This document shows, one piece after another, positions 1-9,600 of a DNA stretch of 64,000 nt; the stretch's first letter is position 1; each line of letters opens with the position of its first letter. A program made the translations under genes and the position numbers. The DNA lies in assembly GCA_022712895.1 (NCBI GenBank), contig JAFLJS010000042.1:1-64000 (forward strand), written 5' to 3'. The notes beneath the pieces are model-generated. The model did no database searches, had not been told where the DNA came from, and was given only the letters and a program-made list of their open reading frames with translations. Origin of the DNA: Desulfocapsa sp. Its GTDB lineage: Bacteria; Desulfobacterota; Desulfobulbia; Desulfobulbales; Desulfocapsaceae.

Positions 1-15
1 TTCAAGGGGTATACT

Positions 16-1791
16 ATGAAAGTTCTGGTTGTTGGTTCTGGTGGTCGTGAACATGCACTGGTCTGGAAGATTCGGCAAAGTTCCCAGGTAAAGCAGATTT
101 TTTGTGCTCCCGGAAATGCAGGGATCAAGCGAATGGCAGAATGTGTTGACATCAGTGCCACTGATGTTGATGCTCTGCTGAGTTTCGCCAAAAAAGAAAA
201 AGTTGATCTCACGGTTGTTGGCCCCGAACTCTCTTTAACCGCAGGAATTGTAGATGCTTTCGAAGCAGAAGGCTTACGAATATTTGGTCCGACTCAAAAG
301 GCTGCTATTCTTGAAGGGAGCAAAGTCTATACAAAAGAATTTCTTGAAAAATATAATATTCCCAGTGCAGCATTCAAGGTGTTCACAAGCCGTAAAAAAG
401 CAAAGAAATATATCGAGAAGTGTGGCGCTCCTGTTGTGGTCAAAGCCGATGGCCTTGCCGCTGGTAAGGGTGTAATAGTAGCCGTAAGCGTCGCTGAAGC
501 GAAAGAGGCTGTAGACCTTATTATGAAAGACAAGGCCTTTGGAGAAGCTGGCAATAAACTTATAGTTGAAGAGTGTCTGGTTGGAGAAGAGGCATCTTTT
601 ATCGCTTTTACTGACGGAAAAACAATATTACCACTTCCGACTTCACAGGACCATAAAGCTGCTTATGACGATGACAAAGGGCCCAATACAGGCGGTATGG
701 GTGCTTACTCACCTGCTCCAATTGTTACTGAAAAGATTGCTGATTATGTAATGCAAAATGTGATGTTACCAACAATTAAAGGTATGGCTAAAGAAGGTCG
801 TCCTTACAAGGGTATGTTGTATGCCGGACTGATGATTGACGGTGATAAAGTGAATGTCCTCGAATTTAACTGTCGCTTTGGTGATCCAGAGGCACAACCC
901 TTGTTGATGCGACTTAAAAGTGATGTCGTTGATATTTTTGAAGCTGTAATAGATGAAAGACTTGATCAGATTGAGATGAAAATTGATCCAAGACCTACAG
1001 TTTGTGTGGTAATGGCATCGGGTGGGTACCCTGGAAAATATGAAACAGGTAAAGCAATTCGTGGATACAAAAAGGCCTCTGAAGTTAATGGAGTAGTTGT
1101 TTTTCATGCAGGAACGACCACCCGTAATGGAAGGGTCTCTTCTGCTGGAGGTCGTGTTCTCGGTGTTACAGCTGTGGGAAAAGATCTGCAAACTGCAATG
1201 AAAAATGCTTATAAAGCAACTTCGATGATTTCCTGGACAGGATCTTTTTATCGAACAGATATTGGGGCGAAAGCACTTACCAAGAGAAACGAAATAGATT
1301 CAAGACCACTAGTTGGGATTGTTATGGGCAGTGATTCAGATCTGCCTGTTATGCAGGCCGCTGCCGATTTCCTGAAAAAGATGGCTATCCCTTACGAAAT
1401 GACCGTTGCATCAGCTCACAGGACTCCCGAACGCGCAGCTAATTATGCTATTACTGCTCAGAAACGCGGGCTAAAAATGATCATTGCTGGTGCGGGCATG
1501 GCTGCCCATCTTGCCGGTGTTCTTGCGGCTCACACAGATCTTCCTGTTATTGGCATCCCTATTGATTCTTCTCCTTTAAATGGGATGGATGCATTGTTGG
1601 CTACGGTACAGATGCCTCCTGGAGTTCCTGTTGCTACCATGGGAATTGGCAAAGCCGGGGCTAAAAACGCCGGTGTCCTTGCTGCTAAGATCTTAGCCCT
1701 TGAGGACAAAGCTATTGGCAAACGTCTCGTTCAGTTTAAAGCGGATATGGTTGCGGAAGTAGAGGCCAAAGCTAAACGTATTGGCGGCTGA
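16..1791 (+). CDS. purD/purE: Bifunctional GAR synthetase / PurE (PurD-PurE fusion)
   Basis: A 591-residue fusion of two purine enzymes. Residues 1-425 are phosphoribosylamine-glycine ligase (PurD, ATP-grasp), with GGREHAL at the N-terminus, ADGLAAGKGV in the ATP-binding region, GPNTGGMGAYSP and the metal-site stretch EFNCRFGDPEAQ. Residues 430-591 are a complete PurE domain with GSDSD, the catalytic-loop motif SAHRTPE, and VQMPPGVPVAT. PurD joins glycine to phosphoribosylamine; PurE makes CAIR, by family resemblance as a class I N5-CAIR mutase. Having both on one chain ties an early and a middle step of IMP synthesis together. An AAGGGG Shine-Dalgarno precedes the ATG. The next gene starts 2 nt after the stop. 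Other purine genes (purN and an IMP cyclohydrolase) lie near 56 kb. Confidence 0.95.
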   Translation: MKVLVVGSGGREHALVWKIRQSSQVKQIFCAPGNAGIKRMAECVDISATDVDALLSFAKKEKVDLTVVGPELSLTAGIVDAFEAEGLRIFGPTQKAAILEGSKVYTKEFLEKYNIPSAAFKVFTSRKKAKKYIEKCGAPVVVKADGLAAGKGVIVAVSVAEAKEAVDLIMKDKAFGEAGNKLIVEECLVGEEASFIAFTDGKTILPLPTSQDHKAAYDDDKGPNTGGMGAYSPAPIVTEKIADYVMQNVMLPTIKGMAKEGRPYKGMLYAGLMIDGDKVNVLEFNCRFGDPEAQPLLMRLKSDVVDIFEAVIDERLDQIEMKIDPRPTVCVVMASGGYPGKYETGKAIRGYKKASEVNGVVVFHAGTTTRNGRVSSAGGRVLGVTAVGKDLQTAMKNAYKATSMISWTGSFYRTDIGAKALTKRNEIDSRPLVGIVMGSDSDLPVMQAAADFLKKMAIPYEMTVASAHRTPERAANYAITAQKRGLKMIIAGAGMAAHLAGVLAAHTDLPVIGIPIDSSPLNGMDALLATVQMPPGVPVATMGIGKAGAKNAGVLAAKILALEDKAIGKRLVQFKADMVAEVEAKAKRIGG

Positions 1792-1793
1792 TC

Positions 1794-2441
1794 TTGGCCC
1801 ATCAATTACCTGTGCTGCCCAACTCTAAAGAATATGCGTTGGCAGTGCAGGCCCTAAATGATGGCGGAATTGTGGCTTACCCCACGGAGACTTATTATGG
1901 ACTGGCAGTCGATCCTGCAAATCCTAAGGCTGTAGCAGCACTGTATCGTTTAAAACACCGCGAATCCAATAAAGCCCTTTCCCTTATCGTTGAAGATCGG
2001 TTAACTCTTTCCAGGTATTCGTCGCAGTTTCCCGCGGTCTATAAACTTCTCACCGACAAATTCTGGCCCGGTCCACTGACCCTTATTTTCACCGCTGCGG
2101 AGAGTTGCAAACTATCGCTAAAAAAAGATGACAATACCCTCGCAATTCGAATTTCATCTCATCCCATCGCTCACAGACTTTGCAGCCTTTGGGGTAATGC
2201 AATAACTGCAAGTTCAGCAAATATTAGTGGTAAACCAGCATTGAGTAGTGCAGAGGACGTGAAGAAACAGTGGGGGGCGAAGATCAGTTATGTGCTGGAT
2301 GGAGGAACAACTACAGGAGGCAAACCGTCCACAATCGTGCGTTGTGAAAAAAATAGCTGCAAAATTATTCGCAACGGCGTTGTTACTGAAATTGATATCC
2401 GTAAGGTCTTGCCAGACTGTTATAAAATTTGCAAAACTTAA
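1794..2441 (+). CDS. tsaC: Sua5/YrdC/TsaC family threonylcarbamoyl-AMP synthase
   Basis: A 215-residue YrdC-domain protein. The family forms threonylcarbamoyl-AMP from threonine, bicarbonate and ATP for the t6A modification of tRNA position 37. Visible signatures are YPTETYYGLAVD near the N-terminus, LKHRESNKALSLIV (basic substrate-binding patch), FWPGPLT and SSANISGKPA. It lacks the C-terminal Sua5 domain, so it is the short TsaC-like form. The reading frame opens with TTG at 1794, two bases after the purDE stop, which suggests translational coupling. A YciO-type paralogue of unclear function cannot be excluded from sequence alone. Confidence 0.8.
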   Translation: MAHQLPVLPNSKEYALAVQALNDGGIVAYPTETYYGLAVDPANPKAVAALYRLKHRESNKALSLIVEDRLTLSRYSSQFPAVYKLLTDKFWPGPLTLIFTAAESCKLSLKKDDNTLAIRISSHPIAHRLCSLWGNAITASSANISGKPALSSAEDVKKQWGAKISYVLDGGTTTGGKPSTIVRCEKNSCKIIRNGVVTEIDIRKVLPDCYKICKT

Positions 2442-2523
2442 TTAATCTGTGATAGCCTGATCTAAGAAAGTTGAGGCTAGTTTAAACAGTATCGTTTTCA
2501 GGTATGCATAAAAGGAGTTTAGC

Positions 2524-2847
2524 ATGAGTGACTTAAGATGGAATAAAGCTTTCGCATTAGAACAAGTAGCAGACGACGAAGAATTACTACAGGAACTAAT
2601 TGAAATTTTTAAAGAGTCATCTGCCTCTGATCTTGCCAACCTGCAACAGAGTGTCGAGAAAGGAGACACCGCAATGGCAAGGGCACATTCTCATTCGATA
2701 AAAGGAGCAGCAGCCAGCCTCGGTATGGACGGTATCCGTGAGATCACGGATCTCATAGAAAGTGATTGCAGGGAAGGGTCATTAACTGTTGCAGTTGAAG
2801 TGTTGCCACAACTCGAAAAACTCATGACTCTTCTTCAGGATTTATAA
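2524..2847 (+). CDS. Stand-alone histidine phosphotransfer (Hpt) protein
   Basis: A 107-residue all-helical Hpt protein. The phosphoacceptor is His57 in HSIKGAAASLG, which matches the family pattern HxxKGxxxxLG. Hpt proteins relay phosphoryl groups between receiver domains in multistep phosphorelays. The upstream sequence AAAGGAG sits well before the ATG at 2524. The hybrid kinase on the opposite strand immediately downstream carries a C-terminal receiver and is a plausible partner; this is inferred from proximity only. There is no output domain. Confidence 0.85.
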   Translation: MSDLRWNKAFALEQVADDEELLQELIEIFKESSASDLANLQQSVEKGDTAMARAHSHSIKGAAASLGMDGIREITDLIESDCREGSLTVAVEVLPQLEKLMTLLQDL

Positions 2848-2949
2848 TTTACCTGACATTGCTTAATGAGGGATGTGCTGCTTTTTAACTAAGACGTATA
2901 ACCCTCATATTCCACCCACTATGTCCTCTGTGTGTGCTATTCAGTGCAA

Positions 2950-5181
2950 CTAATGGCTCAGAACCTTTTGAACTGTGCTGAGCAATAGCTCGCGTTTAAT
3001 GGGTTTGTATAAAAAATTAGTAGGATATTCCTTTTTACTATTTTCTTCCCCAAAAGAACCCACATGCCCCGTACAGATGATGACCTGAAGATTTTTATTT
3101 TTTTGAACCATCAATATTGCCAGTTCACTCCCGTCAATATCTGGCATAATAAAATCTGTCAGGAGAAGATCGTATTTTGTCGGATTCTTAACAAAATGAA
3201 GTAACGCCTTTCTGCTACTATCAAAAAAAGTCGTGCGATATCCCGCTTTGTTGAGGACTCTTCTTAATATTTCGCCAACTGCAGTTTCATCATCTACAAT
3301 TAATATCTGTGCTCCAGGCCTGACAGGTTTTTGGGCCCCTTCAACAGTTTGCGGATTATCCTCTTCAGGGATAGCAGGAATGCGGATAGTAAAAGTACTC
3401 CCGTCCATTTCCTTACTCTCTAACTCTATACAACCATAATGGTTTTCAACAATACCATGAACAATCGCAAGTCCTAACCCAGTTCCTTCACCAACGGCCT
3501 TTGTTGTAAAAAATGGATCAAAGATTCTGTTTCTATCTTTTTTGTTTATCCCTTTCCCACTGTCTCGTATTGTAAAGACAATGTGAGGCTCATTTAATTG
3601 GATAGTAGCGGGACTGTTTGTTAAAGACAGGGATAGGCGACCACCTCTATCTTCCATGGCATGGATTGCGTTACTGGCAAGATTCATAAATATCTGACTA
3701 ATTTGATTCGCATCAGCGTTTATATAATGACAATTTTTAACATAATCGAGATTCAACTTAATCGTGGGTGGTACTGAGGCTTGAAGCATCTTGAATGTTT
3801 CTTTTAGGATGCTTACTGGTTGCAGAGGTGAAAAATTTGCATCCTGTTTTCTGGAGTAGAGTAAAATCTGTTTGACAAGATCTGCGGCACGATCTGCGGC
3901 AGTAAGTACTTGCTGCAAATCGTCATAGGCCTCTTGCTTAGGCGATAGCGTGTCCATAGCAAGGATTGTAAAGCCATTAATTGTGGTGAGGATATTGTTG
4001 AAATCATGCGCTATCCCCCCAGCCAGAGTACCGATAGCTTCCATTTTTACGGCATGTTGAAGTTGCTCCAGAAGTTCCAGTTCCCTGGTTATATCCTGCT
4101 TGACAGCAACATAATTTTGAATTTCATCATTTACTGAGAGTACCGGGGAAATACTAGCATCTTCTGTGAAGAACGTCCCATCTTTGCGCTTATTATGTAT
4201 CCTGCCTTTCCAGACCTTGCCACTTGAAATCGTTGCCCACATATTCTCGTAAAATTCTTTTGAGTGTATTCCGCTATTAAGAAATTTTGGGTTACTTCCA
4301 ATCGCCTCCTGCTGACTGTATCCCGTCAGTTTTTCAAAAGCTGGATTTACATATTGAATATTTCCATTTGCGTCAGTTATGACAATGGTGTCAGCCGTTT
4401 GTTGGATGGCGGTTGTCAGCCGCAGATGTTCTTCTTTAAGCTTTTCCTGCCCGGTGACGTCAATGGTTGATATCGCAAGAAACTGTTCATCACTGGAATC
4501 ATCTTTTATGATTACTCCTGTCATAAGCATGATCAGTTGTGCACCATTCTTATGAATATGATGTACCGTCTGTGGTAGGAATTTCTCTTCGTTTTTGATT
4601 CCTTCCAAGATAAGCCTTACTTCCTTAAGTTGTGACGGGCTATGTAGGATAGCAAGGTTTTCACCGATCAAATTCTCACATTGATAGCCATGAATTTCGG
4701 CAAAATATGGATTAACATAGGTAAGTTTTCCATCAAGATCAGCTATCGCATGGCCAAAGAGTGAGGTGTCAAATAAAGTTTTAAACGTTTTTAGTTCCAG
4801 TGCATCTCGCTGATTTTTAGTGATATCGTTAAAAATCAACACGATATTATTGTCAAGTTTGGATATAGAAATGGTCGCCCAGAAAGCTCGCCCCTGAGCC
4901 TGATAAGCAGCAACGGGGTGTTCTATGGGGTTTCCATTCAGGCAAACTTGTCCCATCTGGCTAAGAAGCCCTGTTGTTTCAATTCCAGGAAATAATTCCT
5001 GTATGCTCATTCCTATCACGGTTTTTTTGCAAATATTACAAATGCCTTCCAGCGCAGTGTTTCCGTCAGTCATAATAAAGTTCTTATCACTGCTGCTAAT
5101 GGGTTTATAAATTGCAACAGGACAAGGGATCAGATCGAAGAGACTTTGGTAAAAACTGGAAAGGGAGGAATTATTTTTCAT
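2950..5181 (-). CDS. PAS-domain hybrid sensor histidine kinase
   Basis: A 743-residue soluble sensor kinase without membrane segments. Domain order is three PAS domains at about 10-125, 134-245 and 255-368, then the dimerisation/phosphoacceptor helix with H-box GGIAHDFNNILTTI (His392), the ATP-binding domain with N-box around Asn504, DSGKGI and GTGLGLA, and a C-terminal receiver at about 626-741 with acceptor Asp676 and Lys727. The AHDFNN box places it with the large group of delta-proteobacterial PAS kinases that end in a receiver. The signal is unknown. It is convergent with the Hpt gene at 2524, which could accept phosphate from the receiver. Confidence 0.9.
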   Translation of the reverse strand: MKNNSSLSSFYQSLFDLIPCPVAIYKPISSSDKNFIMTDGNTALEGICNICKKTVIGMSIQELFPGIETTGLLSQMGQVCLNGNPIEHPVAAYQAQGRAFWATISISKLDNNIVLIFNDITKNQRDALELKTFKTLFDTSLFGHAIADLDGKLTYVNPYFAEIHGYQCENLIGENLAILHSPSQLKEVRLILEGIKNEEKFLPQTVHHIHKNGAQLIMLMTGVIIKDDSSDEQFLAISTIDVTGQEKLKEEHLRLTTAIQQTADTIVITDANGNIQYVNPAFEKLTGYSQQEAIGSNPKFLNSGIHSKEFYENMWATISSGKVWKGRIHNKRKDGTFFTEDASISPVLSVNDEIQNYVAVKQDITRELELLEQLQHAVKMEAIGTLAGGIAHDFNNILTTINGFTILAMDTLSPKQEAYDDLQQVLTAADRAADLVKQILLYSRKQDANFSPLQPVSILKETFKMLQASVPPTIKLNLDYVKNCHYINADANQISQIFMNLASNAIHAMEDRGGRLSLSLTNSPATIQLNEPHIVFTIRDSGKGINKKDRNRIFDPFFTTKAVGEGTGLGLAIVHGIVENHYGCIELESKEMDGSTFTIRIPAIPEEDNPQTVEGAQKPVRPGAQILIVDDETAVGEILRRVLNKAGYRTTFFDSSRKALLHFVKNPTKYDLLLTDFIMPDIDGSELAILMVQKNKNLQVIICTGHVGSFGEENSKKEYPTNFLYKPIKRELLLSTVQKVLSH

Positions 5182-5297
5182 GCGATCTCGTTACCATTTA
5201 CAATATAATAAGAGTGGAACTTCTTTTCGGGAAAGATATTCAAATCGTATGGGGTAAAGAATGCTAAAGTTAAAAATACTCGCCAGGGAGACAAGGG

Positions 5298-6905
5298 CTA
5301 GGAGAGTGAAGCCTGAAACAGTCTTTGCGTGTAGGGGTGTTGGGGGTTGTTAAATATTTTGTCGGAGGCTCCAACCTCTACAATTGCACCATTCTGCATC
5401 ACGACAACCTGATCTGCCATGGCTCGAATAACACGCAAGTCATGGGAAATAAAAAGATAGGTGATAGTGTATTTCTTTTGCAGAGATTGTAATAAGCTTA
5501 TTACCTGTTTTTGAATTGTCATGTCAAGGGCTGAAGTCGGCTCATCAAGAATGAGAAACTCAGGATGCAACACGATGGCTCTTGCAATGGCAATACGTTG
5601 TCGTTGTCCTCCTGAAAACTCGTGGGGATACCGATGGATCATATCGTCTGACAGTCCTACTTCAAGGAGCGTCTCTGCAATTATCCCCTCCTTCTCTGCT
5701 TTTGAGTTTCCTATCCCATGGATATTCATACCTTCAGCAATAATCTGACCAACGGTGAGTCTTGGGGAGAGGGAAGAAAAAGGATCTTGAAACACTACCT
5801 GCAAATGTTTTCGGAGAGGACACATCTCTTTGTTTGATAATTGCTGCAAATCCCGTCCCTTAAAGATCATTTTTCCTGTGGAATTGTTAAGCTTTAGCAG
5901 GGACATACCAAGGGTTGTTTTTCCGGAACCGGATTCGCCTATCAGACCACAGGTAGTTCCTCGATAAATGGTGAGACTTACATTATCAATAGCTTTTATG
6001 GTCTTTTTGTTTCTCTTGAAAAAGCCACTCCAGTTACCCTTTAAATGGAAATGACAGCTTAAATTCTGAATCTGAAAGAGGGGAGTAGTACCTATGTTAG
6101 ATTTTTTTTGACCGGAGGGAACAGAATCCATAAGGTGGATGGTGTAAGGATTTTCAGGCTTAGCAAAGATTGATTCGGTCTCGCCATGTTCAACAATTTT
6201 ACCGTCTTTCATGATATGGATATGATCACTGATACTTCGAACCATGCCAAGGTCATGGGTGATAAGCAGCAGTGCCATACCGAATTCTTCTTGCAAGTCT
6301 CTTATAAGGTCGAGTATTTGTGCCTGAATAGAAACATCAAGAGCTGTGGTAGGTTCATCAGCTATCAGCAGTGACGGTCTGCATGCAAGTGCCATGGCAA
6401 TCATCACTCGTTGTCGTTGGCCACCAGAGAGCTGGTGAGGAAATGCTTTCATGCGGCTTGCCGCTTCCTGAATGCCGGTACGCTCAAGAAGGTGAATCGC
6501 CTCCTTGACAGCCTCTTTTTTAGACATTCCACGATGCAAAAGCAAAGGCTCAATCAGTTGATTGCCAATGGTGTATACGGGATTTAAGGAGGTCATTGGT
6601 TCCTGAAAAATCATGGCAACACGATTGCCCCGTAGCTTTCGTAATTCTTTTTGGTTCAGTGAAAAAACATCTTTACCATCAAATGTGATTTCTCCACTGC
6701 ATCGAATATCGGAGGAATCTTCAAGCAATCTCAAAATAGAGAGCGCTGTAATCGACTTACCAGAGCCCGACTCACCAACCAATGCGACTGTTTCTCCTTT
6801 GTCGATCGTCAGTGAAACATCAAAAAGAACCTGTTTTTCAATAGGTTGACGTAATCCAGTGTCGGTATGAAAGCTGAGATTGAGTTTGTTTATATTCAGT
6901 AACAT
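5298..6905 (-). CDS. Oligopeptide/nickel-type ABC transporter, double ATP-binding protein
   Basis: A 535-residue fusion of two DppD/DppF-type ATPases, like YejF. The first half has Walker A GESGSGKS at 44-51, signature LSGGQRQRV near 159 and Walker B LLIADEP; the second half has GESGSGKT at 323-330 and FSGGQRQRI near 430. Both end with the oligopeptide-family C-terminal extension ([12 protein letters not shown] and HPYTQRLF). It would power uptake of peptides or similar solutes. No permease or binding-protein gene lies beside it in this window, so its membrane partners must be elsewhere. It is divergent from oleB. Confidence 0.9.
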   Translation of the reverse strand: MLLNINKLNLSFHTDTGLRQPIEKQVLFDVSLTIDKGETVALVGESGSGKSITALSILRLLEDSSDIRCSGEITFDGKDVFSLNQKELRKLRGNRVAMIFQEPMTSLNPVYTIGNQLIEPLLLHRGMSKKEAVKEAIHLLERTGIQEAASRMKAFPHQLSGGQRQRVMIAMALACRPSLLIADEPTTALDVSIQAQILDLIRDLQEEFGMALLLITHDLGMVRSISDHIHIMKDGKIVEHGETESIFAKPENPYTIHLMDSVPSGQKKSNIGTTPLFQIQNLSCHFHLKGNWSGFFKRNKKTIKAIDNVSLTIYRGTTCGLIGESGSGKTTLGMSLLKLNNSTGKMIFKGRDLQQLSNKEMCPLRKHLQVVFQDPFSSLSPRLTVGQIIAEGMNIHGIGNSKAEKEGIIAETLLEVGLSDDMIHRYPHEFSGGQRQRIAIARAIVLHPEFLILDEPTSALDMTIQKQVISLLQSLQKKYTITYLFISHDLRVIRAMADQVVVMQNGAIVEVGASDKIFNNPQHPYTQRLFQASLS

Positions 6906-7023
6906 GAAGATGTTTTGCAGGAGTTAGGCGAAATTTGTTAAACTCTTTTTTCTGTAAAGTTTACTATACAGGATAATCAAATCGTGGCAAAGGGAATAGG
7001 GGGTATAAACGTATTGAAAAGAG

Positions 7024-7052
7024 TTGACACTTTCAGGTACTAACCGTAAGTT
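7024..7052 (+). promoter_or_regulatory. Possible sigma-70 promoter of the ole operon
   Basis: A perfect TTGACA at 7024-7029 is followed after 17 nt by TAAGTT at 7047-7052, a weak -10 match. It lies 53 nt upstream of the oleB start in the 199-nt region between divergent genes. The -35 is convincing; the -10 is not, and a TATAAG at 7059 is too far for normal spacing. Confidence 0.35.
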
Positions 7053-7104
7053 TCAGATTATAAGACCCGCCTGTTTATTAATTCAACAAGAGTAACTATA
7101 TAAC

Positions 7105-7959
7105 GTGTATCCTGACTATCCCTTTAACTCAAACTATTTTTCAGTACAATCCCATCGCATGCACTATATCGACCAGGGACAGGGTGATGTTATTGTCATG
7201 GTACATGGCAACCCAACTTGGTCATTTTATTATCGAAAATTAATCACCTTGCTATCAAAAACGCACAGAGTGATTGCAATTGATCATATTGGTTGTGGAA
7301 TGTCTGACAAACCACAGGATTACGATTATTGTCTACAGAATCATATCAACAATTTAGATTCTCTTTTACACCATCTTCAAATTGAGAAGTTTTCCCTCTG
7401 TGTTCACGATTGGGGTGGGGCAATTGGAATGGGTGTTGCTGCTCGAAGGGTTGATGATCTGCAGCGTGCCCTGGTCCTCAATACTGCTGCCTTTCGTTCC
7501 AGTCAAATTCCACAACGTATCCAGATTTGCCGTTGGCCTGTTATTGGAGACCTTCTGGTACGAGGTTTGAACAGTTTTGCTGGCAGTGCCGTGTCCATGG
7601 CTGTCACTAAAACCATGAAGAGAGCTGTTGCTGATGCATATATTGCACCATACGATTCATGGGAAAATCGGATTGCTGTAGCTGCATTTGTGAAAGATAT
7701 TCCACTGGATTCCCAACATCCATCATACGATACCCTGGTAAAAGTTGAACAGGGCCTGGAAAAGTTACAGGAAAGGAATTTACCCATGCTCATCTGCTGG
7801 GGCGCAAAGGACTTTTGTTTTAACAAAGATTTTTATGACGAATGGTGCGCTCGATTTCCTCAGGCTGAAAAACATTATTTTGAGAATGGTGGACACTATA
7901 TTTTGGAAGATGAGTTTGCTGCTATTGCCCCTCTAGCCCGTAGGTTCTTTGAAAAGTAA
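7105..7959 (+). CDS. oleB: OleB, alpha/beta hydrolase (beta-lactone decarboxylase)
   Basis: A 284-residue alpha/beta hydrolase of the haloalkane dehalogenase-like branch. It has the oxyanion motif HGNPTW at 34-39, nucleophile Asp102 in HDWGG, and the catalytic His264 in GGHYILEDE. In the head-to-head hydrocarbon pathway OleB removes CO2 from the beta-lactone made by OleC, giving the olefin. Sequence alone would also fit a haloalkane dehalogenase; the operon with oleC and oleD decides the call. The start is a GTG at 7105. It is followed after 3 nt by oleC. Confidence 0.85.
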   Translation: MYPDYPFNSNYFSVQSHRMHYIDQGQGDVIVMVHGNPTWSFYYRKLITLLSKTHRVIAIDHIGCGMSDKPQDYDYCLQNHINNLDSLLHHLQIEKFSLCVHDWGGAIGMGVAARRVDDLQRALVLNTAAFRSSQIPQRIQICRWPVIGDLLVRGLNSFAGSAVSMAVTKTMKRAVADAYIAPYDSWENRIAVAAFVKDIPLDSQHPSYDTLVKVEQGLEKLQERNLPMLICWGAKDFCFNKDFYDEWCARFPQAEKHYFENGGHYILEDEFAAIAPLARRFFEK

Positions 7960-7962
7960 ACA

Positions 7963-9600
7963 ATGAGTATCAATATTGGTCAAACCCTGGCAGAATGCGC
8001 TCAAAAATTAGGAAAGCAGCCTGCACTGATTGAAGCTGCCACTGGCCATACCTTAACTTTTAATGAACTGAATACTCGGGCAGATGCATTCGCCCATATT
8101 TTAAGTGATGGTGGGGTTAGACCGGGAAAAAAGGTTATGTTGATGGTGAAACCGTCAGCTGATTTTATATGTCTTACCTTTGCTCTATTCAAGATTGGAG
8201 CTCCTGTCATTTTAATTGATCCCGGTATGGGCTATAAAAATCTGCTTCGCTGCGTAAAAGGCGTTAACCCAGAATTCTTTATTGGTATACCAAAGGCCCA
8301 GATATTTCGTCTATTGTTTCCCAAAGTATTCAGCACTATTACAAAGAGTTTCTGTTGCGGGAATTCATTTGGCCTCTTAGGTGTTGATATCTGTAAAAAG
8401 GCTCGAACTCATCGTGGCTTATATGCCGCCTTCAATCCTGTCGCAGATGACTTGGCAGCAATCATTTTCACCACTGGCTCCACAGGTCCTCCCAAAGGAG
8501 TGAGATACGAACATTCAATCTTTTATGCTCAGCTTCGTCTTATTCGTGACTATTATAAAATTGGTCCCGGAGAAATAGATCAGCCAGCTTTTCCACTGTT
8601 TGCATTATTTTCGACAGCCCTTGGTGCCAAGGCTGTCATCCCTGATATGGATCCCACAAGACCTGCAAAAGTAGATCCTGAACGCTTTATCCGTTCAATT
8701 GAAAAATATGGCGTAACCTATTCTTTTGGATCACCAGCTATCTGGAATGTAATTGGCAACTTTTGTGAAAAACGTGATACCAGAATACAAACGCTAAAAA
8801 AAGTCTTAATGGCTGGTGCACCAGTGTCTGGTGACTTGTTATGTAGAATGTATGATGTGCTGCCCCGTGATGCTGAGATACACACTCCCTATGGTGCTAC
8901 CGAAAGTCTGCCAATAGTCTCGATTGAAGGCAAGGAAATCACAGAAGACACATGGGCTCTCAGCAAAAAAGGGAAAGGAACCTGCGTCGGAAGGAGTCTT
9001 CCCGGAATTGAAGTACAAATTATTGCCATACGAGATACTATTATTGAAGGGTTTGATTCCTCATCTTTTTTGAAACAAGGTGATATTGGTGAAATTATTG
9101 TTCGGGGTGATGTCGTAACTCGTGCCTATGAAAACAATGCACAGGAAAATGAGATGGCCAAAATCCCTGATGGAGATACTTTTTGGCATCGTATGGGTGA
9201 TGTGGGCTACCTTGATTCTCAAAACCGACTCTGGTTTTGCGGAAGGCGAGCCCATAGAGTGGTAGATGTAAGCTCAAAAAAAATCTATTATTCCATACCT
9301 TCTGAATCTGTTTTAAATGTTCATAACGATATTTATCGTTCTGCATTGGTAGGAATATACTCATCCAAAAAGAAAGGCATTATTCCTGCCATGATCATTG
9401 AACCTGAAAAGAATATCTCCACGCCTGAGAAACAACTCCTGGCAGAGGCCAAAGAATTAGGTGCCAAGAGTTCTCTTATTAAAGAAATTGAACATTATTT
9501 GATTCATCCTGATTTCCCTGTGGATATACGTCATAATGCTAAGATATTTCGTGAAAAACTAGCTGTATGGGCTGAAAAAAAACTTGAGGCAGAACTTTGA
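7963..9600 (+). CDS. oleC: OleC, AMP-dependent beta-lactone synthetase
   Basis: A 545-residue member of the ANL (acyl-CoA synthetase-like) superfamily. It shows the phosphate-binding loop TTGSTGPPKG at 170-179, the adenine motif YGATES at 310-315, and the hinge region GDVGYLDSQNRLWFCGRR. OleC adenylates the beta-hydroxy acid produced by OleD and closes it to a beta-lactone. The ATG follows the oleB stop by 3 nt, and the stop overlaps the start of oleD. Position and length match the known oleBCD arrangement. Confidence 0.88.
   Translation: MSINIGQTLAECAQKLGKQPALIEAATGHTLTFNELNTRADAFAHILSDGGVRPGKKVMLMVKPSADFICLTFALFKIGAPVILIDPGMGYKNLLRCVKGVNPEFFIGIPKAQIFRLLFPKVFSTITKSFCCGNSFGLLGVDICKKARTHRGLYAAFNPVADDLAAIIFTTGSTGPPKGVRYEHSIFYAQLRLIRDYYKIGPGEIDQPAFPLFALFSTALGAKAVIPDMDPTRPAKVDPERFIRSIEKYGVTYSFGSPAIWNVIGNFCEKRDTRIQTLKKVLMAGAPVSGDLLCRMYDVLPRDAEIHTPYGATESLPIVSIEGKEITEDTWALSKKGKGTCVGRSLPGIEVQIIAIRDTIIEGFDSSSFLKQGDIGEIIVRGDVVTRAYENNAQENEMAKIPDGDTFWHRMGDVGYLDSQNRLWFCGRRAHRVVDVSSKKIYYSIPSESVLNVHNDIYRSALVGIYSSKKKGIIPAMIIEPEKNISTPEKQLLAEAKELGAKSSLIKEIEHYLIHPDFPVDIRHNAKIFREKLAVWAEKKLEAEL

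Noticed and set aside
7105-7959. Haloalkane dehalogenase instead of OleB
   Set aside because: The fold and Asp nucleophile fit both, but tight linkage with oleC and oleD favours OleB.
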